14,394 bases of DNA from Cylindrotheca closterium (lineage: Eukaryota > Bacillariophyta > Bacillariophyceae > Bacillariales > Bacillariaceae): assembly GCA_933822405.4 (NCBI GenBank), contig CAKOGP040001896.1, forward strand, positions 1 to 14,394, in the 5' to 3' direction. The position numbers and the translations under genes were made by a program. The notes under the pieces are model-generated. The model had not been told where the DNA came from. It searched no databases and saw only the letters and a list, made by a program, of their open reading frames with translations. Shown here one piece after another: positions 8,214 through 14,394 of this stretch; within the stretch, counting starts at the first letter, position 1, and every line of letters begins with the position of its first letter.

Positions 8214-10172
8214 ATGATGAGACGACCATTAGCATTTCTTGTTGGTTTCATTGGAGGAGTCTTGTCGGCAGAACCAAAAGCATACCGACGATGTATCAAC
8301 AAGTTCGTTGATGAATACTCTGCGGTCAAAAATGTCGATATGACTTCTTTACTAAAGACTCTACAAGATGGGACAGTTTGCGAGAGCTCATTCATGGCAT
8401 GTTCCAAGCTCTCACAAAATGCAGTCGATGTGACGTCGATTGAGCCCCCATTTCATCTTGCGATACTTCTTCTCCCGGATTCAAGAGATGATGAATTCTT
8501 GGCGCTGGCGGCTAGCCTGTTAATTCAGGGTTTCCAAATCACTGTTTATGATTTTCTCAGACCTGGCTCAGACTACAGGGTTGATTACATTCAGAATAAG
8601 GTTCTGACACAGATTCCATGCAAACCAGATGCCAGACTCAAGAGTTTCTTGAACGTCATCAGCGCAATCGATGCAGCAGGCACGTGTACTCGGAAACCTT
8701 TAGATCGGAATATGATCAAGCGGGCGTATCAAATGATGGATCTACTAGTTATGACCATGGGATACGACCCTACAGTTTCACAAAACCACCCGGACACAAA
8801 GTTTCGTGCCGATGTACTCATCATGGATGTGTACAATGTAGCTGGCATGTTGATGGCCGATAAGTTCCAAATCCCAGCCATTACCATTGGGGCAGCATCG
8901 TCCTTGGAACTTGCAATAGATCATCACTCCGAATGGGAACCACCCGTCACTTGGGATCACATATTGGAAGGAATCTACCTGACCATCCGCCAGAGATGGC
9001 AGAGTTTGATGTTGACCAAACCATTAATGGCTCTCAACTCCAAACGTAGAAAAGTCGGCCTAGATCCATTGAAGCGACCATCTGATTACTTTTTGCCTGT
9101 GGTGGCACTAATTATTCAATTTCTTCCTGACGAGTACGTTGACAAGGTCCAGCATCAAGATTATTGGAACATCATTCACGTCACTGGAGCTATACAGCCA
9201 CTGTGTGTTCCTTGCATTTCCACATACAAGCAAGCGACTGGGTGGAGACTGACCCAAACAAATCCAACCATTATGGTGTCTTTGCCTCCCGAATACTCGA
9301 CGCTCGAGACAACTAGCACGGTACTACAGAGTCTCATTTTGAGTCAACAAATGCTTATTCGCAACAAGCGCCCTTCATTTGCGATTGTGTGGTTGGACTT
9401 TGGCGACGAGAGCGTCTCCTTTTCTGCTGCCGACGATGATTTCACTCGAGAGAGTTCTGTCAATCTTTTGGATAGTCTTTCTCGCCATCCTGATACCGTC
9501 ATGGTTATTGGACACTGTGATTCTGATTCTGTGGTTGCAGCCATTTTAGGGGTCTCTGTCTTTTGCTTCTCGCAAGACGAGGAAACGTCTGGGTTGCTAC
9601 CAGTACTCTTCAATGAGACTGGGATGATGGACCCAAATGAAATACCAAAAGTCTTGGTGCAGGATTATCTTCAAAAGTATGCGGGGGACGAACGCAATTA
9701 CGATATTGATGTTGGTATGCACAAAACTGCATCTCGACAAAGAGACTGGCTTCAGCTTGATGGCTTGCCGCATGTCACATTCTTGATAAAAAAGACTGTG
9801 GAGACGCATCGTCGATCTCAGCCTTGGAACTCAACAGCAGAGATGCATAACACCATTGCAGCAGCATTGAAAGGCGAAGAGTCTCTGTGGAGATTGCAAG
9901 AGCAGCGGCATTGCGATGCTATTGGAACACTATGGGCATGGTTTGTGGCATTGGCAACGTTTTTGTATATATTTGTCAAGTCATTCTCATCTCCTCCAAT
10001 AGAGCGGTATATTGGAAAATACATGGACAGGTTTGATGATATCTTTCCCGATATCGAGGATTCACTCCGAATGATGGAAAATTGGTGTCTACAGCAGGCC
10101 TCCGGTGAGTCTGAGGGGAGACTCCGCGTAGCAATGCGCAGAAGGAATGAAAGGGAGAGGAAAGTTTCTTAG
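8214..10172 (+). CDS. UDP-glycosyltransferase-like (GT1 fold) membrane protein with degenerate donor motif
   Basis: An intronless 652-aa protein starting at a double ATG. Residues 1-18 (RRPLAFLVGFIGGVLSA) look like a signal peptide. About 570-590 (IGTLWAWFVALATFLYIFVKSF) form one C-terminal membrane span, followed by a tail of about 60 residues rich in charge. This is the type I ER topology of animal-type UGTs. UGT landmarks are an N-terminal HLAILLLPDSRDDEFLAL with ASLLIQGFQITVYDF, then DVLIMDVYNVAGMLMADKFQ and IPAITIGAASSLELA, and in the second half IVWLDFGDES and LSRHPDTVMVIGHC...LGV. The last corresponds to the UGT signature around THxGxNSxxEA, but here it reads GHCDSDSVVAA (433-443). The Gly, Asn and Glu that contact UDP-sugar are replaced, the stretch between the DFG and HCD segments is short, and the usual N-terminal catalytic His is not where expected. 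It may be a divergent enzyme or a non-catalytic relative. The open frame itself is intact. Confidence 0.65.
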   Translation: MMRRPLAFLVGFIGGVLSAEPKAYRRCINKFVDEYSAVKNVDMTSLLKTLQDGTVCESSFMACSKLSQNAVDVTSIEPPFHLAILLLPDSRDDEFLALAASLLIQGFQITVYDFLRPGSDYRVDYIQNKVLTQIPCKPDARLKSFLNVISAIDAAGTCTRKPLDRNMIKRAYQMMDLLVMTMGYDPTVSQNHPDTKFRADVLIMDVYNVAGMLMADKFQIPAITIGAASSLELAIDHHSEWEPPVTWDHILEGIYLTIRQRWQSLMLTKPLMALNSKRRKVGLDPLKRPSDYFLPVVALIIQFLPDEYVDKVQHQDYWNIIHVTGAIQPLCVPCISTYKQATGWRLTQTNPTIMVSLPPEYSTLETTSTVLQSLILSQQMLIRNKRPSFAIVWLDFGDESVSFSAADDDFTRESSVNLLDSLSRHPDTVMVIGHCDSDSVVAAILGVSVFCFSQDEETSGLLPVLFNETGMMDPNEIPKVLVQDYLQKYAGDERNYDIDVGMHKTASRQRDWLQLDGLPHVTFLIKKTVETHRRSQPWNSTAEMHNTIAAALKGEESLWRLQEQRHCDAIGTLWAWFVALATFLYIFVKSFSSPPIERYIGKYMDRFDDIFPDIEDSLRMMENWCLQQASGESEGRLRVAMRRRNERERKVS

Positions 10173-10320
10173 GTCGATTATTGTTTTGGTGGGGTCAATC
10201 CATGAGTCAAGTTTTAAAACAAGTCAGCTAGAATTGTAAAATGGTGAACATAACGCTATACAAGTTACATTCGTAAATAATTCGGCGCACTAGAAGATAC
10301 ATCTACACTGTCACCACAGC
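10173..10320. other. Short convergent spacer holding two 3' ends
   Basis: The UGT-like gene stops at 10172 and SEC8 at 10321 from the other strand. The two 3' UTRs must share or overlap these 148 bp. The sequence is AT-rich, with GTAAATAATTC near 10274 but no exact AATAAA on the plus strand. No ORF or repeat was seen. Confidence 0.5.
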
Positions 10321-13300
10321 TTATTTCCGTTCCATCTTCTTCAAAAGTGTGTGGTAACGGTTGACATCTCCTTTTCGCTTAGGCCCATCCATAGTAAACA
10401 TGAGTTGGAAGTCTTGTTCTGAGAAGTCGTTGCGATTGTCCTGGTAGTAAGCTTCGAGTTCCCCCATTTCAAGCTCCATCATACCAAAAAATGTGGCACT
10501 TCGCTCAAAGGATACAGCAGCCAATTCAATATCCCAAAACGAGTTGTCAAAAGATGTAGCTCCTTTCAAATCGCGATATAATACAGATCCAGAGCGGTCC
10601 AGCGCTTCAACACCATTCATTGTCAAAGGTGCCTTTGTTACAATGCCCTGACCAGCAGCCAAAACACGCACTGTTTGAATCAGGCACAACGGAATGTATT
10701 GCTCCAGTGTAGAAAAGGTGTAGGCTGTCACAGCGTTACCAGCAGCCTCCCTCAAATTATCTGAAGCTGCAGTCATGTATTCACCGAGATCATTTACCGA
10801 TGACGGAATTCTGACAGCATCACGGGCCACGATGGTGGATGAATTGCAAACCTTAGCGAGGCGAACAATCGACTGAAGCAGCACGTCTGACCTGCAAAAC
10901 TTTGCCATTTTTAGCCCATTTGAGCGGATTGTCTTGATGGCTTCACGCAATGCTCGTGTATTTGCTAATGTTTTCGTAGTGACTCCAAACTGGCTTCTCA
11001 TCTTGAGTCTGCTGTCCAACAAACTTGACAATTTCAACAACGAATGCGCCAGGCATGCTGCTTTCATCAGGTCCTCGTCTCGACAGGTCTTGACTGTGTT
11101 ATTCTCTTCCATTCCTGCAAACTCGAGATAAGGCTTTAAAAATTGCAACTCAATGCTCAAGTTCACTTCCTCACGATCCACGCCGCCTACAAAGTCGAGT
11201 TCGCCGTAATCGGCCAAGACGGCCGCTCTTGGATCCGAAACTACCCTAGGCGTATCTCCAATAGGAGGAGGAATGGCAGATACTCCAGAAAGATCTCCTG
11301 GTGACCGATCGTCACTCATAGCTTCAAGCAGATCGCCATCAGCATAAGCCAGCACAAGCTGAGCAAACGCTTTTCTGCGTTCCATAGCTTGGCCGAAGGA
11401 CTTTGGTGCACTATCTTCTCTATATTGGGAGGAACTATCCATCAAAAGTTGAAGCGCTGTTTGGTTGGAACAAATTCTGGTGACTTGCTGTTTTACACGT
11501 GAAATAAAAGTCAAAATGACGTGCTCCAAGACAGCAACCAGCGGCAAGTACATATCTCCACCCTTTGGTAGTCGATGAAGTGCCAGAAAGAGCGGTCCAG
11601 TAAAGTTGTACAGAGCTGTACAAGCCACACACATGTCCACATCTTGTGGTTCGTTGGAATCAGCCCTTGCATACACATTCCGATCCAAAACTGGATCAAA
11701 GGCATCCGGTCGTTCTAGTGCTTGCACCGTTCCATTGACAGCTTCTTCTTGGAGAACTGGCAGCACTGCCTTCTGAATTACGTTATCCAGATACTCCAAG
11801 GCAGGTAGTTCCACCGGTGTTGAATAGCTTGGTGACGAAGTGTCTTCACGAGTGCTATCTGCGAGCTCCTTTCGTAGTAACGCATTATCCCTGTGCCACT
11901 TGGCAAGAGCCTTTCGGAAAAAGAGAGCGTGTCTAATCTGTGGTGTTCCGTTCTGAGTAGTCTTTGCAAATAGAACGTCCTTGATGAATTTGGGGATGGA
12001 TAGATTTTGGTTGTTCATGAGACGAGAAGAGGTCGTTGATGCCAACCACGTACTAGTGTCTTCTGTTCCCTCCTCTTCATCATCAATGATACCCATTCGG
12101 AAGATACCAACCTCTGAGCTGCGAGTGTTCTTTCCTTTGGCTTGTACCGTTGACTTTCGGCGAGACTGACCGCTCGACATGCTAAATTTACTGTCCTCAG
12201 GACTATCGGCAACTTCTGTAAGACATGCATTGAGAAACATCTTCAATTGCCGTTCCATGACACCTTTTGCATGTTGAAGGACACCTGCCATTACAATGGA
12301 TGAGTCACTTGAACTGGAATATGCATTTCCAGCTTTCTGTATATCGCAGAAACCAAAAACTTTGTTAGAATAGAAAACGGAGTACTGCATCTCCGAACCG
12401 AAACCATTACTTACAATTCGGTGACGAATTATCTGTGAAAGATGTGTCAATCGCACTTGAACATTTCCAAAGGCAGAGACGATGCTTGCCATGTGCTTTC
12501 GGAAGTCTCTCAAATCGGTAGTTGCTCCAGCCTTACTCATTAGCATGGCATACCTCCCCCTTCGTTGCAAATTGTGTGTTGTGCTACCTTCTACTCTCAA
12601 GAAAGTTCTTGTCTGTTCTCGATGAATCAAGGCCGTCATTTCCTTTTCGACGACATCGGTAATATTGCGCTCGACATCATCCAGACGGCGAAGTCGGACC
12701 AAACATTCCACTAGAGTACGCAAGGCAAGTATATGGTCCATATATCTTGGTCGACTTAGTGCTTTGGTGTCAGCGCCTCCGTGATACTTGAGCTCGTCAA
12801 TGGAACGGCGCTCTTCCGACTCCAATTCAAATTCGGCCTCCATTGCAGGTTGCGGAATAACAAATCTGGATGCTTTTTTGGCAGAGCCATCGTCCTCGTC
12901 GTCATAGAAATCTTCTTCTACGATTGCATCGTCGTTGATCTCTTGTAAATAAAGAGGATTTTGGAGGGATTCCACTTGCAAATCATAGTCAAGAGCAAAT
13001 CTCATGCTATAGCCCAAGAAAGGATTGGCCATTCCATGATTGGAATGATTAAACAAATCCACTGGTTTTGCTGATGTTTTCCTGATGTCTCCATCTTTAC
13101 CAAGCTCGTTCTCCAGTGCTTTGCGGCCAGCTCCAAAAGAAAGGAGTTCTGCTTTTCCATTACCAGTCCTCAAGAAAACGACGTCCATTAGCAATTCCCA
13201 AACGACCTCTTCTGCCTTTTGTTTTCGCATCATGAGCTGTTCCATAATTTTGTGCAAGGCCTGAACCTGACTGACATCACTGGAAAACATAGTGTCCAAA

Positions 13301-13974
13301 GCCTGTGCCACCACAATGGTAGCAGCTCCAATCCGGTGTTGCTCAAGATAGGCATCGAACTGCAAGGGCGCCGCTCGAATGCGATCAAGCTTGTCCAAAA
13401 GCGCCAAGACAGCTTCAGCCTCTAACTTTTTCATCCACAGTTCGCGCAAGGACATTGCGGAAGCGGCCGCCGCACTGGCATTTGCCTGTTCTTTGGAAGA
13501 AGGTGCATTTCCGGCACCCAGAGTTTCTTGAATTTCCTTGACTTGCTTGCGCAAATGGCGGACTTGCGAGACAGCGTCATCGAATTGGCGTGCTACCCGT
13601 CCCACTTGCACCACAGATCCGTTTAAATCTTGACAATGCATCAGAGCCAAATGCTCAATGGCATCCTCAACCACTTGCTGTTGCTCCTTGAGTTGCTTGT
13701 AGGCCCGGTTCTTTTGGTTATAGTCTGATTTCTGCTGAATACCAATGTCGTCGTTGCCCATTTGCATTCCTAATACGTCAATCACGCGATGGAGGGTTTG
13801 AAAACGTCGGGGATCCTGAAAGAACTCTTCGTCCACATCATTGTTCAATCGGTTTTCCAAGCTCTCGAGGGTTGGAGTCTCTGCTTCCTTGACGCGTTTC
13901 TTCTTTGATTTCTTTGATTTCTTGGATCTCGCTGACGAGACGGAGGCATCGTCCGAAAACTTACTGCGAGCCAT
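10321..13974 (-). CDS. SEC8: Exocyst complex subunit SEC8/EXOC4
   Basis: A single 1217-aa open frame with no intron. It begins with a Ser/Lys-rich segment (KKSKKSKKKR at 18-27). A helical, coiled-coil-like region follows from about 84 to 153 (DYNQKNRAYKQLKEQQQVVE to VRHLRKQVKEIQETLG). Then comes the most recognisable SEC8 stretch: SLRELWMKKLEAEAVLALLD (175-194), KLDRIRAAPLQFDAYLEQHR (195-214) and a helix through ALHKIMEQLMMRKQKAEEVV, matching the arrangement of the SEC8 N-terminal domain in yeast and animals. An acidic patch (EEDFYDDEDD) lies near residues 350-365. The rest is mostly helical, as in other exocyst rods. It is longer than animal and yeast SEC8 (about 970-1065 aa), with extra low-complexity segments. 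SEC8 is one of eight subunits that tether secretory vesicles to the plasma membrane before SNARE fusion. In diatoms this would serve cell-wall and mucilage secretion, an inference. Confidence 0.83.
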   Translation of the reverse strand: MARSKFSDDASVSSARSKKSKKSKKKRVKEAETPTLESLENRLNNDVDEEFFQDPRRFQTLHRVIDVLGMQMGNDDIGIQQKSDYNQKNRAYKQLKEQQQVVEDAIEHLALMHCQDLNGSVVQVGRVARQFDDAVSQVRHLRKQVKEIQETLGAGNAPSSKEQANASAAAASAMSLRELWMKKLEAEAVLALLDKLDRIRAAPLQFDAYLEQHRIGAATIVVAQALDTMFSSDVSQVQALHKIMEQLMMRKQKAEEVVWELLMDVVFLRTGNGKAELLSFGAGRKALENELGKDGDIRKTSAKPVDLFNHSNHGMANPFLGYSMRFALDYDLQVESLQNPLYLQEINDDAIVEEDFYDDEDDGSAKKASRFVIPQPAMEAEFELESEERRSIDELKYHGGADTKALSRPRYMDHILALRTLVECLVRLRRLDDVERNITDVVEKEMTALIHREQTRTFLRVEGSTTHNLQRRGRYAMLMSKAGATTDLRDFRKHMASIVSAFGNVQVRLTHLSQIIRHRIVSNGFGSEMQYSVFYSNKVFGFCDIQKAGNAYSSSSDSSIVMAGVLQHAKGVMERQLKMFLNACLTEVADSPEDSKFSMSSGQSRRKSTVQAKGKNTRSSEVGIFRMGIIDDEEEGTEDTSTWLASTTSSRLMNNQNLSIPKFIKDVLFAKTTQNGTPQIRHALFFRKALAKWHRDNALLRKELADSTREDTSSPSYSTPVELPALEYLDNVIQKAVLPVLQEEAVNGTVQALERPDAFDPVLDRNVYARADSNEPQDVDMCVACTALYNFTGPLFLALHRLPKGGDMYLPLVAVLEHVILTFISRVKQQVTRICSNQTALQLLMDSSSQYREDSAPKSFGQAMERRKAFAQLVLAYADGDLLEAMSDDRSPGDLSGVSAIPPPIGDTPRVVSDPRAAVLADYGELDFVGGVDREEVNLSIELQFLKPYLEFAGMEENNTVKTCRDEDLMKAACLAHSLLKLSSLLDSRLKMRSQFGVTTKTLANTRALREAIKTIRSNGLKMAKFCRSDVLLQSIVRLAKVCNSSTIVARDAVRIPSSVNDLGEYMTAASDNLREAAGNAVTAYTFSTLEQYIPLCLIQTVRVLAAGQGIVTKAPLTMNGVEALDRSGSVLYRDLKGATSFDNSFWDIELAAVSFERSATFFGMMELEMGELEAYYQDNRNDFSEQDFQLMFTMDGPKRKGDVNRYHTLLKKMERK

Positions 13975-14037
13975 TGTTGGTTACTTGTATATGCTGAGTA
14001 TTACTGACTAAGCAGCGGACACTGATCCAAACAACGT

Positions 14038-14056
14038 GAACAACAAATTGTTGTTC
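14038..14056. repeat. 9+1+9 bp inverted repeat upstream of SEC8
   Basis: GAACAACAA (14038-14046) and TTGTTGTTC (14048-14056) are exact reverse complements around a single A. The element is 63 bp upstream of the SEC8 start codon, a position suited to a dyad transcription-factor site or a 5' UTR hairpin. Chance is possible in a low-complexity CAA/TTG stretch. Confidence 0.65.
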
Positions 14057-14269
14057 GAAGTCCAAGTCTCTCACCGCAATCCGAAGATCCGTTGGATTTC
14101 GGCGTAGAAATTGCGTACAGTACCTGGAACACCCGGCAAATGTTCAGACCGAGTATTTTCGGGACACTGATCGCGAAGTTTGACGTGCTCGTGCCCGGAG
14201 ATATAAAATTATATTTTTAGCTTCGAAAAATCTATGTTATTTCCCTTTAACCCATCCACGTTTTTGGAC

Positions 14270-14289
14270 TCGGCCCTGATCAGGGCCGA
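14270..14289. repeat. Perfect 20-bp GC-rich palindrome
   Basis: TCGGCCCTGA (14270-14279) and TCAGGGCCGA (14280-14289) are exact reverse complements with no spacer, inside otherwise AT-rich DNA. The centre is TGATCA. A run of T's lies just before it (14261-14265) and another shortly after (14302-14307). Confidence 0.75.
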
Positions 14290-14394
14290 CCTCATTTAAA
14301 GTTTTTTGCTTGAACGACAAATTTCCTACCGTGCGCGCGTAGAACCATAAAACTACAATCACTAAAACTTAACTCAAATGTAATACACACGTTT

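Larger units (their letters stand above)
13975..14394. other. SEC8 upstream region without a recognisable gene
   Basis: These 420 bp contain the SEC8 promoter and 5' UTR (leftward). No ORF above background was seen on either strand. A TATAAA occurs at 14202-14207 on the plus strand; it faces right, so it could serve only a gene beyond the window. Two inverted repeats stand out (14038-14056 and 14270-14289). A short GTGCGCGCGT run lies near 14331-14340. Confidence 0.55.

Noticed and set aside
1..14394. tRNA, rRNA, CRISPR array, insertion sequence or bacterial operon signals
   Set aside because: I looked for cloverleaf-like or rRNA-like segments, regularly spaced repeats and transposase motifs, and saw none. 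The visual search cannot exclude a divergent non-coding RNA.

Overview
The window looks like nuclear DNA from a photosynthetic stramenopile, most likely a pennate diatom. Two genes carry several short GT...AG introns (about 70-140 bp). The large genes otherwise run without introns, and gene spacing is compact, with spacers of 150-250 bp. At the left edge are remnants of the leucine-rich-repeat plus Pro/Thr-rich-stalk proteins that are abundant in diatoms. I saw no bacterial signals (Shine-Dalgarno-led operons, CRISPR, IS elements) and no RNA gene. The taxonomic call is an inference from gene style, not from a marker.

Layout, left to right. 1-~1430 (-): decayed LRR receptor-like gene, cut by the window edge. 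1589-3677 (+): five-exon family GT61 glycosyltransferase with a type II membrane anchor (563 aa in my model). 3852-5222 (-): intronless Msp1/ATAD1-type membrane AAA ATPase, convergent with the GT61 gene. 5223-6258: about 1 kb without a convincing gene, holding short direct and inverted repeats. 6259-7969 (-): three-exon GT8 glycosyltransferase, also type II anchored (509 aa in my model). 8214-10172 (+): intronless UDP-glycosyltransferase-like (GT1 fold) protein with a signal peptide and a C-terminal membrane segment, but with a degenerate donor-binding motif. It is divergent from the GT8 gene, with a 244-bp spacer that carries a striking 32-bp interrupted palindrome. 10321-13974 (-): intronless exocyst subunit SEC8/EXOC4. 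13975-14394: SEC8 upstream region with two notable palindromes and no gene.

Four of the five intact genes concern the secretory pathway: two Golgi/ER-type glycosyltransferases, one ER-type UGT relative and one exocyst tether. The fifth is an organelle-membrane protein quality-control ATPase. Shared location does not prove shared function in a eukaryote, but the three unrelated glycosyltransferase folds within 8.6 kb are noted. The splice models were derived by hand. They restore exact phase at every junction and recover family motifs across junctions, which is the main support for them. I did not find a convincing new system. The best leads are the UGT-like protein with altered active-site motifs, the palindrome in the divergent promoter, and the partly spliceable, decayed LRR gene.
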